A DNA stretch of 64,000 nucleotides from Azospirillum sp. TSH58 (lineage in GTDB: Bacteria > Pseudomonadota > Alphaproteobacteria > Azospirillales > Azospirillaceae). The position numbers and the translations under genes were made by a program. This document shows positions 8,342 through 16,084 of this stretch, one piece after another (within the stretch, counting starts at the first letter, position 1; every line of letters begins with the position of its first letter). The DNA lies in NCBI RefSeq assembly GCF_003119115.1, contig NZ_CP022364.1, positions 1,812,001-1,876,000 of the forward strand. Direction: 5' to 3'. The notes below the pieces were generated by a model. That model did not search any database and was not told where the DNA came from. It worked only from the letters and a program-made list of their open reading frames with translations.

Positions 8342-9580
8342 TCAGCGGCGCAGATACATCTTGCCGACGCCGTTCAGCGCCGCGAAAAGCTGGGCGAACT
8401 GCGCCAGGAAGGCGTCCCAGGCCAGCGGGCCGGCCTTCTCCGCCACCGCCTGATGGATGGCGCCCAGGCTGGTCCGCCCGTCCACCCGCGCCAGGATCGG
8501 CCCGGCCAGACGGGGCAGGGGCAGGGGGACGACGGCACCCATCAGCTCGGCCTCCAGAACGCCGCCGGGGGGCAGGCCCTTGGCCACCGCGGCGCCGTCG
8601 AGGTCGCGCAGCACCGGCACCACCTCCGGCCCGTCCGGTCGGGCGACGGCGCCCTCCGCGTCCTCGGGACGGACGAGATAGGCGATGTGCTTGGTCATGC
8701 TGCCGGTGACCTGCTCGGCCCAGGCGGCGCGCTCCAGCCGCGACAGCCCGTCCAGCCGCTTCAGCACGCGGGGGTCCTTCACCCAGACGGCGGGGTCGTA
8801 GCGGTAGGGGTCCACCAGTGCTGCGACGGCGAGACCGCCCGCCGCGGCCAGCTCCGCCAGCTCCGGCACGGTGAAGGGCCGGTCGCAGGAGTGCAGCAGC
8901 AGGTCGTAGAGGTCGGCGTCGGCCTGTTTGTGGTCGTTGATGAAGGGGTTGCGCAGCAGCCAGTTGGACGTCGGCAGACGCTCGATCAGCCGGCGGGCCA
9001 GCGCCACCTGCTCCTTCGGCGGCAGGTCCGCCGCGATGGTGCGCAGCGCCGCCTGCATGGGATAGACGCCGGTGCGCCCGTACGGCGCGTAGACCATCAG
9101 CCCGATCCCGCCGCCGGGCTTCAAGGCCCCGGCCAGCGAGCGGATGCCCGCCGCCGGCTCGTCCAGATGGTGCAGCACGCCGCAGCAGTCTATGTAGTCG
9201 AACGGCCCCCCCTCCTCCAACAGCCCGCCGAGGTCGAGAAGCGAGCCGCGGCGGAAGTCGATGTTGGTCAGTCCGCGCGCCTTGGCCCGCGCCTCGGCGA
9301 CGCCCCGCGCGGCGTCGGAGAGGTCGAGGTAGGTGACGCGCCCCGGATTGCCGGCGTCGGCCATCTGCTGGGCGATCATGATCGTCCCGTCGCCGGTTCC
9401 GCCGCCGGCCACCAGCACCCTGAGGGGCTTGGCGTGGTCGAGGCGCCCGCCGAAGACGTTGTGGTTCACCTCGTCCAGATGGCTGGGCGATCCGGTGATC
9501 AGGCGCTTCGTCTCGTCGGCGGGGTTGCGCGCGGGATAGGGGAAGGCTTCGTACTGGGCGCGCAGGGTGTCGATGCTCAT
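8342..9580 (-). CDS. Class I SAM-dependent methyltransferase
   Basis: A 412-aa protein. The SAM-binding motif VLVAGGGTGDGTIMIAQQ lies near residue 55, with the acidic motif VTYLDLS and CCGVLHHLDEP after it (post-I and motif IV region). The C-terminal 150 residues have no catalytic motif and look like a winged-helix or accessory domain. The N-terminus YEAFPYPARNP is typical of a methyltransferase family found next to sugar or peptide modification genes, but the substrate is unknown. The ATG is clear. The gene converges on amtB, the terminator lying between them, and appears to be a single transcription unit. Confidence 0.75.
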   Translation of the reverse strand: MSIDTLRAQYEAFPYPARNPADETKRLITGSPSHLDEVNHNVFGGRLDHAKPLRVLVAGGGTGDGTIMIAQQMADAGNPGRVTYLDLSDAARGVAEARAKARGLTNIDFRRGSLLDLGGLLEEGGPFDYIDCCGVLHHLDEPAAGIRSLAGALKPGGGIGLMVYAPYGRTGVYPMQAALRTIAADLPPKEQVALARRLIERLPTSNWLLRNPFINDHKQADADLYDLLLHSCDRPFTVPELAELAAAGGLAVAALVDPYRYDPAVWVKDPRVLKRLDGLSRLERAAWAEQVTGSMTKHIAYLVRPEDAEGAVARPDGPEVVPVLRDLDGAAVAKGLPPGGVLEAELMGAVVPLPLPRLAGPILARVDGRTSLGAIHQAVAEKAGPLAWDAFLAQFAQLFAALNGVGKMYLRR

Positions 9581-9716
9581 GGATCGGGCAACCGGTCAGG
9601 TGGACGGGTGCCGGACCATAGCATCAATGGAACGGGCTTGGGGGTGGGGAGGAAGGCCTCCCCACCGCCTCTCAGACGGCCAGCGCATGAACAGGTCCAT
9701 GATCGGCCGGCCGTAT

Positions 9717-9936
9717 CAGGGCTCCGAACTCAGGTTCATGTTCGGCTCGCCCTGCATCGAATAACCCTCTCCCCTCCGGGGAGAGGGTGGCCCGGAGGGC
9801 CGGTGAGGGGGAAACGCCGCCGCTTTGCAGGGCTGATCCGGCCTTCGGCCGCCCCCTCATCCTAACCTTCTCCCAGGGGGGGAGAAGGAATGAGCGTCGT
9901 CTCGATTGGCGTTGTTCACCTGAGTTCGGAGCCCTG
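9717..9936. mobile_element. 220-bp MITE-like element with 19-bp TIRs and 10-bp target duplication
   Basis: CAGGGCTCCGAACTCAGGT (9717-9735) is perfectly repeated in inverse orientation at 9918-9936. Immediately outside both ends is the same 10 bases in direct orientation, CCGGCCGTAT (9707-9716 and 9937-9946), which has the form of a target-site duplication. The interior has no gene. It contains copy 2 of the interspersed repeat family (9762-9889), with hairpins GGCCC-GGA-GGGCC and CGGCC-TTC-GGCCG. No transposase is present, so mobilisation would need one in trans. The ends do not match any IS family I can name. Confidence 0.75.
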
Positions 9937-9955
9937 CCGGCCGTATGACCCTTTC

Positions 9956-9976
9956 GCACATGGCTGCGCCATGTGC
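9956..9976. other. 9-bp stem hairpin
   Basis: GCACATGGC / GCCATGTGC with loop TGC. It is the first of two adjacent hairpins between the MITE-like element and the AraC gene. Confidence 0.5.
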
Positions 9977-9991
9977 TGTCGGGTTTGAACT

Positions 9992-10024
9992 GAAGGCGTT
10001 TGATGGAAGCCATCAAACGCCTTC
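9992..10024 (-). terminator. 15-bp stem hairpin at the 3' end of the AraC gene
   Basis: GAAGGCGTTTGATGG (9992-10006) and its exact complement (10010-10024) flank a 3-base loop, five bases beyond the AraC-type stop codon. It is an unusually strong stem, but no T tract follows on the minus strand, so terminator function is uncertain; it may instead protect the mRNA end. Confidence 0.45.
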
Positions 10025-10028
10025 GGCA

Positions 10029-10883
10029 TCACGCCAAAGGCAACCGGATCTCGGTCAGCCACTCCTCGGGGGGAAGGGCGCGGGGATTGTTCAGATACTC
10101 CTCGACACAGGGGCGGTCGGCCGGCGCGTGGCCGCTCGATGGCAGCCAGTCGCGGTAGAGCCAGCGGTAGGGGCGTTCCAGCTCCGCATAGGGACCCTTG
10201 TGGACCAGCACGGCGTGGCGGCCCCCGGCGACCTCCAGGGCATGGACGGCGCCGTCCTCGGGGATCGGTCCGTCGAGCAGCAAGGCCGCTTCGGAGCGGA
10301 GTTGGTCGGCGGGAACGGATTCCGGGTCGTCGTAATAGACCGCGAAGGCGCGCACCCGCGGCCCCATCAGCCCACGGGCCGCGGCCCAGGCGTACAGCCG
10401 CTCGAAGACCGTGCCGATGTCCATGTAGGGGCCGCTGTGGGCCATGGCCGCAAGACGCAGCGGCGGCAGGTCGCGGATGGTGACGTCGTGCATGTTTCGC
10501 TCCTCGTCCGGTCGTTGATCGGGTGGAGGAACCAGGCGGCCTTGCCGCCGGTAGGCGCCGGGGCTCAGGCCGTAGACCTGCCCGAAGGCGCGGGTGAACG
10601 CCTCCACGCTGCCGTAGCCGGCTCGCCGCGCGACCTGCGCCATGCCGTCGCTGCCGCCCTGCACCAGATCCCCCGCGGCGCGGTGCAGGCGCAGCCGGCG
10701 CAGCGTGTCCGCCACCGTTTCCCCCGCCATGGCGCGGTAGATGCGGTGGAAATGATAGGGCGAGAAGCAGGCGACGGCGGCCAGCCGCTCCAACTCCAGC
10801 GGCTCGTCCAGATGGGCGGCGATGTGGTCGATGACACGCTCGATGCGGCGGCCGTAGTCCAGCAGGGTGTCGGGCTTGGTCAT
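10029..10883 (-). CDS. AraC-family regulator with GyrI-like effector domain
   Basis: 284 aa. The N-terminal 110 residues hold two helix-turn-helix units of the AraC/XylS type (ELERLAAVACFSPYHFHRIY, then VARRAGYGSVEAFTRAF with GLSPGAYR). From about residue 128 follows a GyrI-like/SOUL-type ligand domain (VTIRDLPPLRLAAMAHSGPY, AVYYDDPE, GGRHAVLVHKGPY). This is the Rob/SoxS-plus-GyrI architecture seen in drug or small-amphiphile sensors. Targets and ligand are unknown. It stands alone, with the asparaginase gene upstream on the same strand 56 bases away. Confidence 0.88.
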   Translation of the reverse strand: MTKPDTLLDYGRRIERVIDHIAAHLDEPLELERLAAVACFSPYHFHRIYRAMAGETVADTLRRLRLHRAAGDLVQGGSDGMAQVARRAGYGSVEAFTRAFGQVYGLSPGAYRRQGRLVPPPDQRPDEERNMHDVTIRDLPPLRLAAMAHSGPYMDIGTVFERLYAWAAARGLMGPRVRAFAVYYDDPESVPADQLRSEAALLLDGPIPEDGAVHALEVAGGRHAVLVHKGPYAELERPYRWLYRDWLPSSGHAPADRPCVEEYLNNPRALPPEEWLTEIRLPLA

Positions 10884-10939
10884 GGGTCCTCCATGCCCGA
10901 CACTCTAGCCGGGGGCCGCTTGATCGCGCTTGCGGACCT

Positions 10940-12094
10940 TCAGCCCTCCGCCGGGCGGACCACGCCGACTTCCAGGCCGTTGCGGTTGGTCACCGGCTGG
11001 TTGATGAGCTGGCCGGCCCGCGCCCACTGCTCGTCCGACAGGACCTTGGTGGCGCGGATCAGGGCGGCCAGGGCGACCTCGCGGGCGCGCGGGGTGCCGT
11101 CGTCGATCTTCAGGGCGATGCCCAGCCCCTGCTTGGGCAGGACGGCGCAGCCCACGCCCTCGGCGCCGCCCTTGACCAGGACCAGACCGCCCGCCGCCTG
11201 CATCATGCCGGTGTCGAAGCTGTCCTTGCCGGCGATCAGGTGCGGGTGCGACCGCCAGGCGCGGCGGATGCGGGCCACCGCCTCGGCGCGGGAGTCGGGC
11301 AGATCCTTCGGGTCGCCGATGCGGGCCATGGCGTAGGCGATGGCGCCCAGCGGGATGCCGATGGTCGGGATGGCGCAGCCGTCGACGCCCCAGGGGGCCT
11401 GCGACAGGTCCTGGCCGGTCATCTGTTCCATCACGCCGAGGATGCGCTGCTGCACCGGGTGGTCGAAGCGGACATAGCCCTTGGTCGGCTCGCCCTTGTG
11501 CAGGGCGGTGGTCAGGAAGCCGGCGTGCTTGCCGGAGCAGTTGTTGTGGAAGGCGGTCGGCGTCTCGCCGTGGCGGATCATCTCGTGGGCGGTCTCGGTG
11601 TCGGTCGGCAGATGCGCCCCGCACTCGTAATCGTCCACGGTCAGGCCGATGCGCTTGATCCAGGCCTCGGCGATGCGGGTGTGGCGGATCTCGCCATGGT
11701 GCGAGGAGCAGGCCAGCGCCAGCTCCTGGTCGCCCAGCTCATAGGCGTCGAGCGCGCCGGTCTCGACCAGCGGGATCGCCTGGATCGCCTTGACGGCGGA
11801 GCGCGGGTAGACCGGCGCCTGGATGTCGCCCCACTGGGCCAGCACACGACCGTCGGAATCGACGATGCAGGCGCGCCCGCGATGGACGGATTCCACCATG
11901 CCGCCGCGCGTCACCTCGACGAGGATCGGCGCCTCCGGCGGTCCGGAGAGGTCGGCGTGCCCCTCGGCGGGGGTGTGCCCCTCGGCGGAGTTGTGCCCCT
12001 CGGCGGAGTTGTGCCCCTCGGCGGAGTTGTGATGGTCGGCGTGGCCGTGGTGGTCACCGTGGCCGCCGCAGCAGGAGGAATGGTCGTGGCTCAT
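10940..12094 (-). CDS. L-asparaginase, zinc-type (Rhizobium etli AnsA/ReAV family), His-rich leader
   Basis: 384 aa; hydrolyses L-asparagine to aspartate and ammonia. It matches the class of R. etli asparaginase II. The two Ser-Lys tandems are present: YPRSAVKA gives S-x-x-K, and CSSHHGE with AGKDSFDTG supply the second pair. The metal-binding set is HNNCSGKH (C-x-x-K) and GVDGCAIPT (second Cys). In known relatives these residues bind zinc. The first 50 residues are not part of the family core: MSHDHSSCCGGHGDHHGH followed by three NSAEGH units and TPAEGH, rich in His and containing a CC pair, which suggests extra metal binding. The ATG at 12094 is used; no signal peptide is seen. Confidence 0.9.
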   Translation of the reverse strand: MSHDHSSCCGGHGDHHGHADHHNSAEGHNSAEGHNSAEGHTPAEGHADLSGPPEAPILVEVTRGGMVESVHRGRACIVDSDGRVLAQWGDIQAPVYPRSAVKAIQAIPLVETGALDAYELGDQELALACSSHHGEIRHTRIAEAWIKRIGLTVDDYECGAHLPTDTETAHEMIRHGETPTAFHNNCSGKHAGFLTTALHKGEPTKGYVRFDHPVQQRILGVMEQMTGQDLSQAPWGVDGCAIPTIGIPLGAIAYAMARIGDPKDLPDSRAEAVARIRRAWRSHPHLIAGKDSFDTGMMQAAGGLVLVKGGAEGVGCAVLPKQGLGIALKIDDGTPRAREVALAALIRATKVLSDEQWARAGQLINQPVTNRNGLEVGVVRPAEG

Positions 12095-12232
12095 GGGTGG
12101 AGAGCTTGCCTCTGTCCGGGTCGCGAGGCAAGGTGTCGCACCGTCGGACCCGCCGGATCATGGCCGTTTCGCGGTCGATTCGCGGCCGACCCGCGGTGTG
12201 TGCGGGCCGAAACTACGAGTGATTGTGCAGCC

Positions 12233-12817
12233 ATGCGTGGATATTTCGCCATCGGGGTGGAGCGGATCAGCAAGCCGGGCAATGTCGGCAACCTGATGCG
12301 CTCCGCCCACGCCTTCGGCGCCTCCTTCTTCTTCGCCATCGACCCGGAGCCCGACCTGCACGAGGCGCGCATCGTGGACACCTCCGGCGCGTCGGAGCAC
12401 CTGCCGCTCTACGTCTACGACCGGGTGGCCGATCTGGCCCTGCCCAAGGACTGCCAGCTCGTCGGCGTGGAGCTGACCGAGGACGCGGTGGAGCTGCCCA
12501 GCTTCCGCCACCCGACCCGCGCCGCCTATGTGCTGGGGCCGGAGCGCGGCAGCCTGTCCGAACCGCTGCTGGAGCGCTGCGACTTCACGGTGAAGATCCC
12601 GATGAAGTTCTGCATCAACGTCGGGGTGGCCGGCGCCCTGGTGATGTACGACCGGATGATCAGCCTGGGCCGCTTCGCCGAACGCCCGGTGCGCGTCGGC
12701 GGCCCGACCGAGCCGCTGCGCGATCACCAGCACGGCCGCCAGATCATGCGCAACCCGGAACGCCGCCGCCGCATGCGCGGCATCCAGAAGCCGGTGATCG
12801 TCCGCGACGACGAATGA
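12233..12817 (+). CDS. TrmH/SpoU-family RNA methyltransferase
   Basis: 194 aa, SPOUT fold. It starts MRGYFAIGVERISKPGNVGNLMRSAHAFG: the N-terminal N-x-G-N-x-x-R motif binds the RNA substrate. YVLGPERGSLSE and IPMKFCINVGVAGALVMYD form the knotted SAM site. The family 2'-O-methylates ribose in tRNA or rRNA; the exact site cannot be told. The open frame runs far upstream, but only the ATG at 12233 gives the family N-terminus. A basic C-terminal tail (RNPERRRRMRGIQKP) may bind RNA. Divergent from the asparaginase gene. Confidence 0.88.
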   Translation: MRGYFAIGVERISKPGNVGNLMRSAHAFGASFFFAIDPEPDLHEARIVDTSGASEHLPLYVYDRVADLALPKDCQLVGVELTEDAVELPSFRHPTRAAYVLGPERGSLSEPLLERCDFTVKIPMKFCINVGVAGALVMYDRMISLGRFAERPVRVGGPTEPLRDHQHGRQIMRNPERRRRMRGIQKPVIVRDDE

Positions 12818-12880
12818 TCCGGAACACCGCTTCATAGCCCCGCGAAACGCCCCCCGCCCCGAACCCGAAGGAGACGCTCG

Positions 12881-13690
12881 ATGTCCGACCCCCAGACCGG
12901 TTCTCCGCCGGGACCGCTGTACGACGACCGCTTCTACGACATCCAGGAGGAGGGGTCGCTCCGGTCCGCGCGGGTCATCGCGCCGCTGGTGCTGGGCTGG
13001 GTGGATGCGGGGTCGGTCCTCGACGTCGGGTGCGGGGTCGGCACCTTCCTCCGGGCCTTCGCCGAGACGGGGATCACGGACGTCCAGGGGCTGGACGGCG
13101 ACTATGTGCGCCGCGACCGTCTGCGCATCGATCCGTCCCGCTTCGGCGCCCACGACCTATCGCAGCCTTTCGATCTGGGGCGGCGGTTCGGCCTCGTCCT
13201 GTCGCTGGAGGTCGCCGAGCATCTGCCGGAGGAGCGCGCCGAGGGCTTCGTCGACGATCTCTGCCGCCACGGCGACGTCGTGCTGTTCGGGGCCGCCATC
13301 CCCGGCCAGGGGGGCAACGGCCATATCAACGAGCAGTGGCAGAGCCATTGGGCCGGGAAGTTCCTCTCGCGCGGCTACGAGGCCTTCGACATCCTGCGCC
13401 CCGTCCTGTGGGCCGACCCGTCCGTCGAATTCTGGTACCGCCAGAACACGGTGATCTTCGCCAACCCGGATGGCATCGCCGCCCATCCCGGTCTGGCCGC
13501 CATGCGGGGGAAAGGGCTGCCGCTGTCCTGCATGGGGCTGGTCCATCCGGAGCTGCTGGCTCTCCACGCCCGTCAGGCCGCCCGGTCGAGGCGGGTGGTC
13601 GAGGTCTTCAACCAGATGGCCGCGCAGGGCGGCAGCTACCGTTTCGACAAGGGCGCGGACGGGTCGGTCAACATCGTGCGCATCGAGTGA
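12881..13690 (+). CDS. Class I SAM-dependent methyltransferase
   Basis: 269 aa. VLDVGCGVGTFLRAFAE near residue 46 is the SAM glycine loop, and LVLSLEVAEHLPEE is the catalytic-side motif of the Methyltransf_11/23 group often found with glycan genes. IPGQGGNGHINEQWQSHW follows. Start ATG is preceded by GAAGGAGA. Substrate unknown; the HINEQWQSHW-type motif occurs in methyltransferases acting on surface sugars or glycosyltransferase-linked pathways, but this is only suggestive. Confidence 0.8.
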   Translation: MSDPQTGSPPGPLYDDRFYDIQEEGSLRSARVIAPLVLGWVDAGSVLDVGCGVGTFLRAFAETGITDVQGLDGDYVRRDRLRIDPSRFGAHDLSQPFDLGRRFGLVLSLEVAEHLPEERAEGFVDDLCRHGDVVLFGAAIPGQGGNGHINEQWQSHWAGKFLSRGYEAFDILRPVLWADPSVEFWYRQNTVIFANPDGIAAHPGLAAMRGKGLPLSCMGLVHPELLALHARQAARSRRVVEVFNQMAAQGGSYRFDKGADGSVNIVRIE

Positions 13691-13734
13691 CGCGGTTGGA
13701 CGGTGAGCGCTTCCATCGCTTTTCGGCGGTGACC

Positions 13735-13760
13735 CCCGGCCATCGGACTCACCGGCCGGG
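13735..13760. terminator. Possible bidirectional terminator between convergent genes
   Basis: CCCGGCC (13735-13741) and GGCCGGG (13754-13760) form a 7-bp stem between the convergent methyltransferase and chrR genes. No clear T tract is present. Confidence 0.3.
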
Positions 13761-13768
13761 AGGCGCGC

Positions 13769-14455
13769 TCAGAACTTCACGAAGGGGTTCAGGATCAGCC
13801 CCAGCGCCCCGGTGAAACGAAGCGGCGCGTCGGTCACCGCCAGGCACAGGCAGCCCTCCTCGTCGGCCACCGGGCGGTGGCGCACGGAGTCGTCGGCGAC
13901 GGACAGGTCGCCGCGGGCGAACTGGCCCAGATCGTCGGTGAAGCCGCCGTCCAGCACCAGGGTCAGCTCGATCCCCCGGTGGGTGTGGTGGGGCGGCCCG
14001 ACGCCGCTGGCCAGCCGCATCAGCCGGGCCTTGCCGCAGCGTGCAGACTCGTAGCCGGAACCGGAGCCCAGCGGAATGTCGTAGCAGTCCATGCCGCGCA
14101 TCAGCCGCTTCCAGGGCAGGCGCGACAGGTCGTTGCCGATGTAGCGGCGCAGCGGTTCGGGAAGCAGCGGCACCTCGGCCGGCCGGCAGACCAGCTTCGG
14201 CTTCGGCGCGCGGGGCAGGGGCGGCAGGTCGTCCAGCCGGGCCAGGACCGTTTCCAGGCAGGCGGGATCGACCTCCTCCGGCTCGATGCTTTCCAGCAGG
14301 GCGCCGCCGACCGCCTCCATCTCGGCGACGTTCAGGCGGCAGCAGGGGCACAGGGCCAGATGGGTCGCCACGATCAGCGACGCCGCCTCGCCCAGGGCGC
14401 CGCCGGCATAGTCGATCAGCAGGGTGTCGCCGGGATGGTGGGTGGGCACGGTCAT
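13769..14455 (-). CDS. chrR: ChrR-type zinc anti-sigma factor
   Basis: 228 aa. The N-terminal anti-sigma domain has the zinc motif HLALCPCC (H-x3-C-x2-C) near residue 32. After a linker comes a ChrR cupin domain with PPHHTHRGIELTLVLDG (metal-binding His/Glu set). In Rhodobacter and Azospirillum such proteins hold RpoE inactive and release it on singlet oxygen; that role is taken from the family. The ATG overlaps the stop of the sigma-factor gene (ATGA), so the two are co-transcribed and coupled. Confidence 0.93.
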   Translation of the reverse strand: MTVPTHHPGDTLLIDYAGGALGEAASLIVATHLALCPCCRLNVAEMEAVGGALLESIEPEEVDPACLETVLARLDDLPPLPRAPKPKLVCRPAEVPLLPEPLRRYIGNDLSRLPWKRLMRGMDCYDIPLGSGSGYESARCGKARLMRLASGVGPPHHTHRGIELTLVLDGGFTDDLGQFARGDLSVADDSVRHRPVADEEGCLCLAVTDAPLRFTGALGLILNPFVKF

Positions 14456-15027
14456 CGGGAGTCCCTCATGGCCTTGCGCAGCCGTTCCATGGCCAGACGC
14501 AGGCGCGACTTGACGGTGCCCAGCGGAATGCCCTGCTCGGCGGAGATCAGGCTGTGCGGCTTGTCCTCGAAATAGGCCAGCCGCAACAGGTCGGCCTGCT
14601 CCGGCGGCAGGGTCTTCAGCGCGGCCTGCAGGCGGCCGGCGGTTTCCCGCGCCGCCACCCCGTCGTCGGCGCTCTCCACCGGGTCGGGCACCAGCGTGGG
14701 GTCGGCGGGGTCGATCTCGGGCCGCTGCTCCCGCCGCAGCGCGTCGATCCGCCGGTTGCGGGCGATGGTGAACACCCAGGTGGCGGCGGAGGCCTGGGTC
14801 GGGTCATAGGTTTCCGCGCGGCGCCACACCAACAGCATCACGTCCTGCACCAACTCCTCCGCACCGCCCGCGTCGCAGCCCTGGCGGCGCAGGTAGGCTT
14901 TCAGCCGCGGGGCGAAATGGCCGAACAGCGCCGCGAAGGCCGCGCGGTCGCGGTCCCGCCCGACCGCGGTCAGCAGCTCTTCGAACGTCCGGTCGGCGCC
15001 GGCGGCTGGGGAACCGAGATCCTGCAT
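14452..15027 (-). CDS. rpoE: RNA polymerase ECF sigma factor (RpoE, ECF11-like)
   Basis: 191 aa. Sigma-2 region: AFAALFGHFAPRLKAYLRRQ, then EELVQDVMLLVW, and ATWVFTIARNRRIDALRRE (region 2.4, -10 recognition). Sigma-4 region: LPPEQADLLRLAYFEDKPHS and GIPLGTVKSRLRLAMERLR (the -35 helix). It is paired with a ChrR anti-sigma gene, the hallmark of the singlet-oxygen response. I chose the ATG at 15027; a second ATG at 15072 would add 15 residues without homology and neither has a strong ribosome site. A likely self-dependent promoter is at 15244-15273. Confidence 0.93.
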   Translation of the reverse strand: MQDLGSPAAGADRTFEELLTAVGRDRDRAAFAALFGHFAPRLKAYLRRQGCDAGGAEELVQDVMLLVWRRAETYDPTQASAATWVFTIARNRRIDALRREQRPEIDPADPTLVPDPVESADDGVAARETAGRLQAALKTLPPEQADLLRLAYFEDKPHSLISAEQGIPLGTVKSRLRLAMERLRKAMRDSR

Positions 15028-15442
15028 CCACGTCTTCGGGCACGTCTTCGGGGGCGCCGTTTCCGCACGCATGGGCTTCGCGCTCGCAGGCAAGCCCCGC
15101 AACACATGGTGCGCGGAGCGTCCCGCTGCAAAGCGTGTTTGGCGCTTCTCGGCATCCTGCGCACCGTCATGGGATCTTGCGGCCAGGGGAGTCATGGGTG
15201 TGCTGCGGCGTTCGGTCCGGCGTTGGATCGGGGTTCGATGGGCCTTCTACGCGCCCGGCGCTCCGCCGGATCACCGGCTTTCGATGCGAAATCGAGCGAT
15301 CGATTGCAGGACCGGTCTTTGGAACAACCCGTGACTTCGCCGCCGGGACGGGGCGGCGGCCCTGGAAAGCCTCCCCGAATTGGGGTAGGGTCCGACCCAC
15401 TCCCGAACCCGTCCGCGAAACCATTCGAGCCTTCGCCAACCG
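15028..15442. other. rpoE/IalB divergent intergenic region
   Basis: About 415 bases without a gene. It holds the candidate RpoE-type promoter described separately and GC-rich weak hairpins near 15335-15360. The plus-strand promoter of the IalB-like gene must lie here but is not obvious. Confidence 0.4.
15244..15273 (-). promoter_or_regulatory. Candidate RpoE(ECF11)-dependent promoter of rpoE-chrR
   Basis: On the minus strand TGATCC (15273-15268) is followed after exactly 18 bases by TAGAAG (15249-15244). Known RpoE/ChrR promoters have TGATCC, about 18 bases, then TAAGA-like sequence. The -35 match is perfect, the -10 partial. It would give a 165-210 base leader. Confidence 0.5.
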
Positions 15443-16006
15443 ATGTTGCCCATCCGCACCATCCGTCGCACCGCCGGCGCCGCTCTGCTTCTGGCCGGTC
15501 CGATCCTCGCCGCCGCCGTCACCATGGGCACCGCCACCACGGCCGCCGCCGCCGACCCGCGCCTGCTGGGGACCTTCAAGGACTGGAACGCCTTCGCCTT
15601 CGACGAGGGCGGGCACAAGGTCTGCTACATGTCCAGCCAGCCCAAGAAGAAGGAACCCGCCGCGGCCAAGCGCGGGGACATCCATGTGCTGGTCACCCAC
15701 CGCCCGGCGGAGAAGGCGCTGGACGTGGTCAGCTTCATCGTCGGCTATCCCCTCAAGAAGGACAGCGAGTCGACGGTCGAGGTGGGCGGCAAGACCTTCA
15801 AGCTGTTCACCGACGGCGAAACCGCCTGGGCGCGCGACGCGGACACCGACAAGGCCGTCACCGCCGCGATGCGCGACGCCAAGGGCAAGTCCATGGTGGT
15901 GAAAGGGGTTTCGGGCCGCGGCACGAAGACCACCGACACCTACAGCACCGACGGCTTCGCCCAGGCTTACGACGCCATCAACCAGGCCTGCGGCGTGAAG
16001 CGCTGA
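15443..16006 (+). CDS. IalB-family periplasmic protein
   Basis: 187 aa with a signal peptide (basic MLPIRTIRR, hydrophobic stretch, cleavage near TAAAADPR at residue 37). The mature part resembles the invasion-associated locus B family: FKDWNAFAF, GHKVCYMSSQPKK, HVLVTHRPAEKALDVVSF, YPLKKDSE and FKLFTDGETAWARD. Two cysteines (CYM and QACGVK) could form a disulfide. Alphaproteobacterial IalB proteins are envelope proteins of unknown biochemical role, so the family name should not be read as evidence of invasion. Confidence 0.8.
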   Translation: MLPIRTIRRTAGAALLLAGPILAAAVTMGTATTAAAADPRLLGTFKDWNAFAFDEGGHKVCYMSSQPKKKEPAAAKRGDIHVLVTHRPAEKALDVVSFIVGYPLKKDSESTVEVGGKTFKLFTDGETAWARDADTDKAVTAAMRDAKGKSMVVKGVSGRGTKTTDTYSTDGFAQAYDAINQACGVKR

Positions 16007-16048
16007 GCAGCGCTGCCCGTTTCACTTGCCCGTTCCTCGTTTCGTCTT

Positions 16049-16077
16049 TTGACTCCGGACGCTCGTGGCCCTATTTA
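16049..16077 (+). promoter_or_regulatory. Sigma-70-type promoter of rlmN
   Basis: TTGACT (16049-16054), a 17-base spacer, then TATTTA (16072-16077). Predicted +1 is near 16084-16086, on or beside the A of the rlmN ATG at 16085. Confidence 0.65.
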
Positions 16078-16084
16078 GGGGGCC

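Noticed and set aside
11940..12040. Short regularly spaced repeats resembling a CRISPR array
   Set aside because: They are in-frame 18-base coding repeats of the asparaginase leader, contiguous without spacers, and no cas genes are present.
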